A DNA stretch of 5,413 bases, taken from positions 1-5,413 of the forward strand of contig WRJU01000123.1 in the NCBI GenBank assembly GCA_009778425.1, read 5' to 3'. The notes beneath the pieces are model-generated. The model saw nothing but the letters and a program-made list of their open reading frames with translations, did no database searches and had not been told where the DNA came from. Position numbers and translations under genes: made by a program. The first letter of the stretch is position 1, and each line of letters opens with the position of its first letter. Below, in pieces: positions 1-5,168 of this stretch. The DNA comes from Pseudomonadota bacterium. Lineage in GTDB: Bacteria; Pseudomonadota; Gammaproteobacteria; Burkholderiales; Rhodocyclaceae.

Positions 1-167
1 ACGGAGACGCCGTCCTTGGTGACGGTGGGCGCGCCGAAGGAACGCTCCAGCACGACGTTGCGGCCCTTGGGGCCGAGGGTGACTTTGACGGCGTTGGCGA
101 GGATGTTGACGCCGGCGACCATGCGCTCGCGGGCGGAATCGCCAAATTTAACTTCTTTAGAGGACAT
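1..167 (-). CDS. groEL: Chaperonin GroEL, N-terminal part (cut by window edge)
   Basis: GroEL is the 60-kDa cytosolic chaperonin that forms a double heptameric ring and folds proteins in an ATP-driven cycle with GroES as lid. Only the first 55 codons are present; the reading frame continues past position 1. The start is the ATG at 167, preceded by a GGAG ribosome binding site at 176-179 with 8-nt spacing. The translated N-terminus is closely GroEL-like: MSSKEVKFGDSARERM at 1-16, then TLGPKGRNVVL at 30-40 (nucleotide-binding P-loop-like segment of the equatorial domain), then GAPTVTKDGVS at 45-55. The aspartate in TKDGV aligns with the known catalytic-region Asp52 of Escherichia coli GroEL. 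It follows groES after a 68-bp gap on the same strand, the standard groESL order, and should be transcribed from the groES promoter. Identity is certain; only completeness is missing. Confidence 0.98.
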   Translation of the reverse strand, partial: MSSKEVKFGDSARERMVAGVNILANAVKVTLGPKGRNVVLERSFGAPTVTKDGVS

Positions 168-175
168 TTAATGGA

Positions 176-179
176 CTCC
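176..179 (-). promoter_or_regulatory. Ribosome binding site of groEL
   Basis: The minus strand reads GGAG here, 8 nt upstream of the groEL ATG at 167. It fixes that ATG as the start and shows that groEL has its own translation signal despite the 68-bp gap after groES. Confidence 0.8.
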
Positions 180-235
180 AGGAAAATACGGTTGGATGAA
201 AGCTGGAAAGTGGAAAGGCCAGCGGGACGAGCCGC

Positions 236-526
236 TTAGGCTTCGACCACGCCCATGATGTCTTCTTCGCGCATGACGAGCAGTTCCTCGCCATCGACCT
301 TGACGGTTTGCCCGGCGTATTTGCCGAACAAAACACGGTCGCCAGCCTTGACGGCCATCGGGCGGACTTTGCCGTCTTCGAGAATCTTGCCGTTGCCTAC
401 AGCCAGAATTTCGCCCTGGTCGGGTTTTTCTCCCGCAGAGTCCGGAATGACGATGCCGCTGGCGGTCTTGCGCTCGGCCTCCAAACGTTTGACGATCACA
501 CGATCGTGCAGGGGACGAATTTTCAT
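236..526 (-). CDS. groES: Co-chaperonin GroES (complete, 96 aa)
   Basis: GroES forms the heptameric dome that caps GroEL and encloses the folding chamber. The protein is 96 residues, the normal length for the family (about 95-100). Visible landmarks are the N-terminal MKIRPLHDRVIVKRLE, a mobile loop at about residues 17-34 with the hydrophobic GIVIP at 24-28 that docks onto GroEL, the KAGDRVLFGKYAG strand at 60-72, and the C-terminal EELLVMREEDIMGVV at 80-94. The ATG at 526 is preceded by a clean AGGAG (535-539) with 8-nt spacing. It is the first gene of the operon; the leader upstream carries a hairpin, a CIRCE operator and a sigma-70/sigma-32-like promoter, so heat-shock control by HrcA and probably RpoH is expected. 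Nothing in the protein looks unusual. Confidence 0.98.
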   Translation of the reverse strand: MKIRPLHDRVIVKRLEAERKTASGIVIPDSAGEKPDQGEILAVGNGKILEDGKVRPMAVKAGDRVLFGKYAGQTVKVDGEELLVMREEDIMGVVEA

Positions 527-534
527 TGGTTTGG

Positions 535-539
535 CTCCT
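535..539 (-). promoter_or_regulatory. Ribosome binding site of groES
   Basis: The minus strand reads AGGAG with 8-nt spacing to the ATG at 526. This is a near-ideal Shine-Dalgarno sequence, consistent with a highly expressed gene. Confidence 0.85.
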
Positions 540-558
540 CAGTCTTGAAAATCAACGA

Positions 559-577
559 GGCGGGCATCGCGCCCGCC
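559..577 (-). promoter_or_regulatory. Strong hairpin in the groES leader
   Basis: A perfect inverted repeat with 7-bp arms, GGCGGGC (559-565) and GCCCGCC (571-577), encloses a 5-nt loop. In the groESL mRNA it would lie in the 5' untranslated region, about 20 nt before the Shine-Dalgarno sequence. All seven pairs are G-C, so it is too stable to act as a simple melting RNA thermometer. It is followed by mixed bases and only a short U stretch rather than a clean U-run, so it is a weak candidate for a terminator or attenuator. A 5' stabilising structure is an equally good reading. A second, smaller stem lies upstream at 594-598/605-609 (CCCGA/TCGGG, 6-nt loop). The inverted repeat is seen directly; the role is inference. 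Confidence 0.55.
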
Positions 578-611
578 AGATAAATGGGTGAACCCCGACG
601 TTAATCGGGCG

Positions 612-638
612 TTAGCACTCGTGTGCAACGAGTGCTAA
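612..638 (-). promoter_or_regulatory. CIRCE operator (HrcA binding site)
   Basis: The sequence contains TTAGCACTC (612-620), a 9-nt spacer (621-629) and GAGTGCTAA (630-638). Both 9-bp arms match the CIRCE consensus TTAGCACTC-N9-GAGTGCTAA exactly. CIRCE is the binding site of the HrcA repressor, which represses groE and dnaK operons until heat shock titrates GroEL away from HrcA. The element starts at the last base of the groES -10 box and covers the predicted transcription start, so bound HrcA would block RNA polymerase. The hrcA gene itself is not in the window. Confidence 0.97.
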
Positions 639-667
639 TAATAGGGGCGAGGTGGGGAGTTTTCAAG
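638..667 (-). promoter_or_regulatory. groESL promoter, readable as both sigma-70 and sigma-32
   Basis: On the minus strand TTGAAA (666-661) is followed by exactly 17 bp and then TATTAT (643-638), each one base off the sigma-70 consensus. The same DNA reads as a heat-shock promoter: CTTGAAA (667-661), 13 bp, then CCCC (647-644) running into TATTAT, which resembles the RpoH pattern CTTGAAA-N13 to 17-CCCCATNT but with TA in place of AT after the C-run. Transcription would start near position 631, inside CIRCE, giving a leader of about 100 nt before groES. Sigma-70-like activity is well supported by the boxes; use by RpoH is inference from the -35 extension and the C4 block. Confidence 0.85.
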
Positions 668-730
668 CTCGCATATTGAAAAGAATGTTGAAAAATTCTG
701 ATCGGGCTTTGAAAAACGGCTCATAGCGTT

Positions 731-768
731 AAAAAGCCATGCCCTTTTCCTGAAAAAACCGGGCATGG
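731..768 (-). terminator. Terminator-like hairpin facing the minus strand
   Basis: CCATGCCC (737-744) and GGGCATGG (761-768) form a perfect 8-bp stem. Read on the minus strand it is followed by C and five T (735-731), the layout of a rho-independent terminator. The 16-nt loop is long for a terminator, although TTTT (745-748) can pair with AAAA (755-758) inside it to extend the stem with a 2-nt bulge. Any minus-strand transcript ending here would come from antisense read-through of the unknown gene, for example from fbp. Such a terminator would insulate the groESL promoter. Alternatively it is a 5'-leader hairpin of the plus-strand gene starting at 793. The structure is seen; its function is uncertain. 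Confidence 0.5.
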
Positions 769-792
769 TTCCGAGAGATTCCAGGTGTTTTG

Positions 793-1776
793 ATGAGTCC
801 GCTTCCCCAGTTTTTCTCCCGCTTCCTGCCTGCTTCGCCGTCTGACCCAGACTGTCAGGCGGGCTTGCAGCGCGTCGCGGCGCTGGTCGATAAGACGCTC
901 GCTGTGGCTCCAGGTTTCAGAGCACGGCTGGCCGCGCCGGTCGCGAATGCGCGCGAATTCTGTGCCCGCCTGGTGGATTCCCTGCCTCCTGCGGTCGCCA
1001 TTGACCGGCAGAGCTTTGCCGCCGACCCGCTGGTACATGCCCTGTTTGCCTCTGCCGACGACATCGGCGGCATGCTGGCCGCCAGTGAGCCGGTACGAAC
1101 CTATCTCGCCGAACCCCGGTCCTGGCGGGAAGATTGTTTCATCGCCTTGATGGCGGCGCGACGGGTGGACAAAAAAGTGCTTGGCGTGGCCTTGCAGGGC
1201 GAGATCGTCACGACCGACGTTCCGCAAACTCTGCTTCAATTCTCCAATCAAACGATCATCCTGCCCGCCGACAATCCCGCTTCGGCTCGTGACGCTTTCC
1301 TGGAGGCGGCTTTCGATAGCCTGCTGCTCACTTTTGCCGAGCACCTCGCCCGCGCGCGGGAGGCTTACGACTCGCTCCGAGCCGAACGCGAAATGGAACA
1401 CGTCCGCCAGCGCAGCCAACCGACAGGCACGGCTTTCCCGGAGCGGCGCATTGCCGCGCTGGATGAGCGCCTGCGGCAGCAATTCCAATCCCTGCGACCA
1501 GAGGCCATCATTGCCGAATTGGCCGACTTCCTGACGCAGCCTGAACAGGCATTGAGCCTTGACCCGACGCGGCTATGGGTGACGCGCAGAGGCGTCATCA
1601 TTGACGCCGCCGCCCACGACGCGGACGCGGCGTCGATTCTCTTCATGGAACTCAAATCGCGGGATCGCCGCCGCCACCTCGTCCTGCCCGTGCGCGTCCG
1701 CTGCAACGAAGCGCGGGAGGCGCTGACCCGCGCGAAGGAAAAGCAGGCGGAGCGCGAGTATATGTTGCTGCTTTGA
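793..1776 (+). CDS. Conserved-looking protein of unknown function (327 aa), divergent from groESL
   Basis: I do not recognise a family or function. The ATG at 793 has AGGTG (783-787) 5 nt upstream; a TTG one codon earlier is a less likely start. Codon use is typical of the neighbours, with strong G/C in third positions, so the gene is real. The product has no signal peptide or membrane segment and should be cytosolic. Residues 1-60 are helical and Arg/Ala-rich. Residues 100-160 are mixed, with a beta-like LLQFSNQTIILP at 147-158. Residues 165-245 are a long charged helical region (for example LARAREAYDSLRAEREMEHVRQRS at 185-208, split by eye) that may form a coiled coil. Residues 255-305 look like a small beta domain (TRLWVTRRGVIID, then SILFMELKSRDRR, then HLVLPVRVRC), and the tail 306-327 is helical. 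No nucleotide-binding or metal motif is visible. It shares the 260-bp upstream region with groES and converges on fbp with 15 bp between stops. Confidence 0.85.
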   Translation: MSPLPQFFSRFLPASPSDPDCQAGLQRVAALVDKTLAVAPGFRARLAAPVANAREFCARLVDSLPPAVAIDRQSFAADPLVHALFASADDIGGMLAASEPVRTYLAEPRSWREDCFIALMAARRVDKKVLGVALQGEIVTTDVPQTLLQFSNQTIILPADNPASARDAFLEAAFDSLLLTFAEHLARAREAYDSLRAEREMEHVRQRSQPTGTAFPERRIAALDERLRQQFQSLRPEAIIAELADFLTQPEQALSLDPTRLWVTRRGVIIDAAAHDADAASILFMELKSRDRRRHLVLPVRVRCNEAREALTRAKEKQAEREYMLLL

Positions 1777-1793
1777 TGAGCCGGGAGGCTATC
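1775..1793. other. Small hairpin spanning the convergent stops of the unknown gene and fbp
   Basis: AGCC (1779-1782) and GGCT (1787-1790) enclose GGGA, and GAT (1775-1777) can pair with ATC (1791-1793) across a single bulged G at 1778. The structure overlaps both stop codons. There is no T-run on either strand, so it is at best a weak bidirectional terminator. It is the only structure in the 15-bp interval. Confidence 0.3.
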
Positions 1794-2805
1794 AGGATGG
1801 GGATTTGAGATGGTAGGACGTTACCCGCTCGACTTCGGCGCTTGAGCCGAGAATGACCGGCACGCGCTGATGCAAGCGCTCCGGAACGATGTCGAGGATG
1901 CGCTCGCGCCCGGTCGTTGCGGCGCCGCCCGCCTGTTCGACCAACATCGCCATCGGGTTGGCTTCGTACATCAGCCGCAGCTTGCCGCCCTTTGCACGGC
2001 ATTTCTCATCGAGCGGGTACATGAAGATGCCGCCACGGGTCAGTACACGGTGGACGTCGGCCACCATCGAGGCAATCCAGCGCATGTTGAAATCGCTGCC
2101 GCGCGAGCCATCCTTGCCTTGCTGCAATTCGGCGATGTAACGCTGCACGGGCGCTTCCCAGTAACGGGCATTGGAAGCGTTGATCGCGTATTCGCTCGTC
2201 TCGGCGGGAACGGTCATGAATGGGTGCGTTTGGATGAAACTGCCCATCTCGCGGTCGAGCGTGAAGCCATGTACCCCATTGCCCACGGTCAGCACCAGTT
2301 GGGTGGAAGGGCCGTAGGTCACATAACCGGCGGCAACTTGGCCGCGCCCCGGCTGGAGAAAATCCTCTTCGGTCAGTTCCTCGTCTTTTGCCCGTGGGCT
2401 GCGCAATACCGAGAAAATGGTTCCGATGGTCACGTTGACGTCGATATTCGAGGAGCCATCGAGCGGGTCGAACAGCAGCAGGTAATCCCCCCTGGGGTAG
2501 CCGTGGGGAATCCGGTAGATGGTTTCGAGTTCTTCCGAAGCCATCGCCGCCAGATTGCCGTCACACACATTGGCACCGAGCAGGATTTCATTGGCGATGA
2601 CATCGAGTTTTTTCTGCGCTTCGCCCTGTACATTTTCGGTTCCCGCCTCGCCAAGCGCATCGGCCAGCGCGCCTTTCGACACCGTGGCGGCAATGGTCAC
2701 CGTCGCCCGTGCGACGGTCTCAATCAGCAGCCTCAAATCCGTTGGTATGCGGTCCGCGCGCTGTTCGTCAATGAGGAACTGGGTCAGGCTGATACGTGGC
2801 GACAT
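1792..2805 (-). CDS. fbp: Fructose-1,6-bisphosphatase, class I (337 aa)
   Basis: Fbp hydrolyses fructose 1,6-bisphosphate to fructose 6-phosphate and phosphate, the committed step of gluconeogenesis and a Calvin-cycle step in autotrophs. It is cytosolic, Mg2+-dependent and usually tetrameric. Length is normal for the bacterial class I family (about 330-340). Visible motifs in order: RLLIETVARATVTIA at 25-39, the substrate-loop region NVQGEAQKKLDVIAN at 58-72, metal ligands in SEELE at 90-94, the signature FDPLDGSSNID at 112-122 (Asp113 and Asp116 bind metal), YPLD at 263-266, GGKLRLMYEANPMA at 273-286 with metal ligand Glu281, and EQAGG at 290-294. All catalytic residues I can name are present. 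The ATG at 2805 has GGGGGA just upstream (4-nt spacing). The gene stands alone on its strand, with a divergent control region in front of dadA. Confidence 0.97.
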   Translation of the reverse strand: MSPRISLTQFLIDEQRADRIPTDLRLLIETVARATVTIAATVSKGALADALGEAGTENVQGEAQKKLDVIANEILLGANVCDGNLAAMASEELETIYRIPHGYPRGDYLLLFDPLDGSSNIDVNVTIGTIFSVLRSPRAKDEELTEEDFLQPGRGQVAAGYVTYGPSTQLVLTVGNGVHGFTLDREMGSFIQTHPFMTVPAETSEYAINASNARYWEAPVQRYIAELQQGKDGSRGSDFNMRWIASMVADVHRVLTRGGIFMYPLDEKCRAKGGKLRLMYEANPMAMLVEQAGGAATTGRERILDIVPERLHQRVPVILGSSAEVERVTSYHLKSPS

Positions 2806-3037
2806 GGCATCCCCCGGAATCGAAACAAAGAGAATTGAGATATGGACAATAGATTATCCCGTTTTCGGTACGGCAGCGCATCTTTAGGAGGCTGCGGAGC
2901 GGTCACGAAGACAATGCGGACGGGCAAGAACGTCGGCATGATCGGTACAGGCGGAGTATGATACCCGCTCTTGGGCGTGTCGTTTTCAGCATGCTTCAAG
3001 TTTTGTGCTCCCCGCAAACCGTGAATCTTCAATGTCC
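2806..3037. promoter_or_regulatory. Divergent intergenic region between fbp and dadA
   Basis: This 232-bp stretch holds no coding sequence I can support and must contain both promoters. For dadA, TATGAT at 2957-2962 on the plus strand is a good -10 box, but no convincing -35 lies 16-18 bp upstream. For fbp, GATAAT on the minus strand (2858-2853) is a possible -10, again without a good -35. Other structure: the odd palindrome GTAT-G-ATAC (2956-2964), the 8-bp palindrome AGCATGCT (2988-2995), and a weak stem GCAGC (2873-2877)/GCTGC (2891-2895). Weak core promoters next to palindromes would suit activator-dependent control, but no known operator is recognisable. Confidence 0.45.
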
Positions 3038-4309
3038 ATGAATGTAATGGTGCTCGGTGCCGGTATCACCGGCGTCACGACAGCCTGGTTCCTGCGCCGG
3101 GCGGGTTTTCACGTCAGCGTAATCGAGCGCCAGGAAGACGCCGCGCAGGAAACCAGTTTCGCCAACGGCGGCCAGATTTCAGTAAGCCATCCGGAACCCT
3201 GGGCCAATCCTTCCGCGCCGCTCGTTGCCTTGCGCTGGATAGGCCGCGCGGGCGCGCCGCTCAAACTACATCCAAGGCTGGACACGAAGCAATGGCAATG
3301 GATGGCCAGCTTCCTGCGCGAATGCCTGCCGTGGCGTTCCCGCCGCAACACCGCCGCCATTGCCGCGCTGGCCGTCCATAGCCTTGCCGAATTGCGTCGG
3401 CTGAGGGACGACGCCGGTATCACCTATTCTTACGACGCACGGGGGCGGGGCATCCTGCATCTGTTCTTCGATGCCGTCCCGTTCGCGCGCGCCAAAAGCC
3501 GTATCGGGGAACTGGCCGCTTTCGGCATCGAACTGCGGCCATGCACCGCTGCGCAGTGCGCCGAGATCGAACCGGCGCTTGCTGCAAGCGTCCCTCAGTT
3601 GGCGGGCGGCCTGTACGCGCCCAACGATGAATCCGGCGACGCGATGCGTTTCAGTCAAGCGCTGGCCAAGGTTCTCGCCGCCGACGGGGTGCGCTTCCAT
3701 TACGGCACACATATCGAGCGCCTGCGCGCTGCCGACGCGCTGCGTATCACCGGCATTGATGTTTGCCACGCCGGAGGGCGGGAGACGCTGTCCGCCGACG
3801 CGGTCGTCATTTGCCTGGGCAGCCACGGCCAACAGTTGCTGCGCCCGCTCGGCGAGCATTTGCCTATTTACCCGCTCAAGGGTTATTCGATCACTGCGCC
3901 AGTGCGCGATACCGCGCGCGCGCCCCAGGTAAGCCTGACCGACGAATCGCGCCGCATCGTATGTTCGCGCCTCGGCGAGCGCCTACGCATCGCAGGTATG
4001 GCCGAGTTGGGCGGTGTCGATCTCGAAATCGATCCTGCCCGCATTGCCGCCATGCTGGAGTGGGCTGAAACGCGCCTGCCCGGAACCCTCAACCGCGAGC
4101 GCGTCGTGCCTTGGGCCGGCCTGCGACCCGCCACACCCGGCGGCCTACCCATCATCGGGCGAGGCCAGCATCACGAGAATCTTTGGCTCAATACCGGCCA
4201 CGGCCCCTTGGGCTGGACGCTTGCCTGCGGTTCAGCGTCGGCACTCGCGGCGTTGATGAGCGGGGAAAAACCGCCGGTTGAGTTCCCGTTCAGGTTTACG
4301 GGCGTTTAG
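3038..4309 (+). CDS. dadA: D-amino acid dehydrogenase, small subunit type (FAD-dependent, 423 aa)
   Basis: DadA oxidatively deaminates D-amino acids such as D-alanine to the 2-oxo acid and ammonia, passing electrons to the respiratory chain at the inner membrane. The N-terminal Rossmann motif is VLGAGITG at 5-12 with the ribose-binding Glu30 (VIERQ at 28-32). Further DAO-family landmarks are ETSFANGGQIS at 38-48, LYAPNDESGD at 192-201, IYPLKGYSI at 277-285, and the C-terminal FAD-binding AGLRPATPGGLPIIGR at 360-375 followed by LWLNTGHGPLGWTLACGSA at 382-400. The Escherichia coli protein is about 432 residues; the difference lies in a shorter C-terminal tail. Starts at 3038 (MNVMVLG) or 3032 (MSMNVMVLG) are both possible, as no clear ribosome binding site decides; I chose 3038 because family members begin directly before the Rossmann strand. 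No racemase gene or lrp-type regulator is adjacent in the window. Confidence 0.93.
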   Translation: MNVMVLGAGITGVTTAWFLRRAGFHVSVIERQEDAAQETSFANGGQISVSHPEPWANPSAPLVALRWIGRAGAPLKLHPRLDTKQWQWMASFLRECLPWRSRRNTAAIAALAVHSLAELRRLRDDAGITYSYDARGRGILHLFFDAVPFARAKSRIGELAAFGIELRPCTAAQCAEIEPALAASVPQLAGGLYAPNDESGDAMRFSQALAKVLAADGVRFHYGTHIERLRAADALRITGIDVCHAGGRETLSADAVVICLGSHGQQLLRPLGEHLPIYPLKGYSITAPVRDTARAPQVSLTDESRRIVCSRLGERLRIAGMAELGGVDLEIDPARIAAMLEWAETRLPGTLNRERVVPWAGLRPATPGGLPIIGRGQHHENLWLNTGHGPLGWTLACGSASALAALMSGEKPPVEFPFRFTGV

Positions 4310-4326
4310 GGCGCTTTTTAAGCGCC
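4310..4326. terminator. Shared hairpin between dadA and the hemerythrin gene
   Basis: GGCGCTT (4310-4316) and AAGCGCC (4320-4326) form a perfect 7-bp stem with a 3-nt loop. The stem begins directly after the dadA stop (4307-4309), and its right arm and loop overlap the stop codon and last codons of the convergent hemerythrin gene. It could fold in transcripts of either strand. A classical T-run is absent on both sides, so it may act as an mRNA 3'-end stem or a weak bidirectional terminator. Confidence 0.55.
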
Positions 4327-4713
4327 TTCGGTATCGAAGCCCATCTCTTTCAGGCGAAAAGCCAGCGCCGTGTCCATCGTGTCGAGGTGGTTGTCGAACC
4401 ACGGCGGAAGCTCTTCGAGCAGGCGACGCCCCAGGAAGAGGTCGCCTTTTTCAACGTGCTGGCGCACTTCGCGCGCTACGGCCAGGACGCGGTCGTGTTC
4501 TTCGCGGTGGCAGACGGGGAAGTTCACCGCCTCCATCCAGCGGTTTTCCTGGTCGAAATGCGCGGAGGTGTGCTCGATGAAGGCGTCGAGCCGTTCAAGG
4601 AAGCCCGCGCTTTCCGGCTCGGCGGCGGTAAGTTCATTGCAGAACTCGATGAATTCCCGGTGCGTCTCGTCCATGCGGGCGATGCCCAAGGCGTAACGTT
4701 CGCTCCATTCCAT
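4318..4713 (-). CDS. Bacteriohemerythrin (131 aa, non-heme di-iron O2-binding protein)
   Basis: A single-domain hemerythrin, a four-helix bundle that binds O2 reversibly at a di-iron centre. Bacterial members are proposed to carry or sense oxygen, or to deliver it to oxygenases and terminal oxidases. All seven expected iron ligands are visible in the canonical spacing: His18 (DETH), His52 and Glu56 (HFDQE), His69 and His73 (HREEH), and His109 and Asp114 (HLDTMD). The N-terminal W-S-E-x4-G-I-x2-M-D pattern is also typical. Length fits stand-alone bacterial hemerythrins (about 130 aa), with no signal peptide or fused signalling domain, so it is cytosolic. The ATG at 4713 lies 23 bp after the sspB stop on the same strand. 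Its ribosome binding site is weak (AAAGG about 13 nt upstream), so translation may depend on sspB. Substrate or partner is unknown. Confidence 0.93.
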   Translation of the reverse strand: MEWSERYALGIARMDETHREFIEFCNELTAAEPESAGFLERLDAFIEHTSAHFDQENRWMEAVNFPVCHREEHDRVLAVAREVRQHVEKGDLFLGRRLLEELPPWFDNHLDTMDTALAFRLKEMGFDTEGA

Positions 4714-4736
4714 TGCTGTTTTCGCGCCTTTTTCCG

Positions 4737-5159
4737 TTATTTGATGACTTTCAGGTGCGAGCCACGCGGGGAAGCGGGCGGCGGCGGAGATTCATCCGGC
4801 GGGCCCAATTCCGCTTCGGCAGCGCCAAGTTCTTTCCCGGCAAGTTCCAACATGCCGGACATATCGAACGCCATGCCCTGCCCGTTCTCGCGCGCATAGA
4901 TTGCCATGACATGGCCGATCGGCACAATGATCTGGTGCGCCACGCCATTGAAGCGCGCCTGGAATGCCACCTGTTCATTGTCGATCTTGAGCTGATGAGT
5001 TGCCTCGGGGCCGACGTTGAGCACGATCTGGCCTTCACGGGCATAGCCGGAAGGTACGCGCGTGTGTTGGTCAACCCGCGCCGCGAGGTAGGGGGTAAAC
5101 CCCTGATCGACGCACCATTCGTAAATGGCGCGAATCAGATAGGGCTTGGTGGATACCAT
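4737..5159 (-). CDS. sspB: ClpXP protease specificity-enhancing factor SspB (140 aa)
   Basis: SspB is a dimeric adaptor that binds ssrA-tagged polypeptides released by trans-translation and tethers them to ClpX for degradation by ClpXP. The folded tag-binding domain covers about residues 4-105: KPYLIRAIYEWCVDQGFTPYL at 5-25 (two runs), YAREGQIVLNVGP at 39-51, VAFQARFNGVAHQIIVPI at 64-81 and VMAIYARENGQGM at 84-96 all match the family. A flexible, Pro/Glu-rich linker at 106-130 leads to a C-terminal RGSHLKVIK (132-140), which corresponds to the ClpX-docking XB peptide of Escherichia coli SspB (ending LRVVK). The linker is shorter than in Escherichia coli (about 165 aa total there). Start: the ATG at 5159 with AGGGGG at 5169-5174, 9-nt spacing. 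The gene follows sspA after 20 bp, the usual order. Confidence 0.96.
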   Translation of the reverse strand: MVSTKPYLIRAIYEWCVDQGFTPYLAARVDQHTRVPSGYAREGQIVLNVGPEATHQLKIDNEQVAFQARFNGVAHQIIVPIGHVMAIYARENGQGMAFDMSGMLELAGKELGAAEAELGPPDESPPPPASPRGSHLKVIK

Positions 5160-5168
5160 AACGGTTTT

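Noticed and set aside
255..583. Plus-strand open frames opposite groES
   Set aside because: They are shadows of groES; they extend into its leader and have no independent signals.
721..1488. A 255-codon open frame on the minus strand opposite the unknown gene
   Set aside because: Its codon pattern mirrors the plus-strand gene, it has no ribosome binding site, and it would run through the terminator-like hairpin. The plus-strand frame has the better start and codon bias.
1870..2838. A 322-codon open frame on the plus strand opposite fbp
   Set aside because: fbp on the minus strand is unmistakable, and the antisense frame is the usual result of GC-rich codon bias.
2784..3032. An 82-codon minus-strand open frame in the fbp/dadA region
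   Set aside because: It overlaps the fbp start in another frame, its composition is not coding-like, and it has no ribosome binding site.
3005..3037. A GTG start for DadA at 3005, 11 codons upstream
   Set aside because: Family members begin directly before the Rossmann strand; the extra residues have no support, and no Shine-Dalgarno sequence precedes the GTG.
4387..4899. A 170-codon open frame on the plus strand opposite the hemerythrin and sspB genes
   Set aside because: It is antisense to two recognised genes and spans their junction; the product resembles no family.
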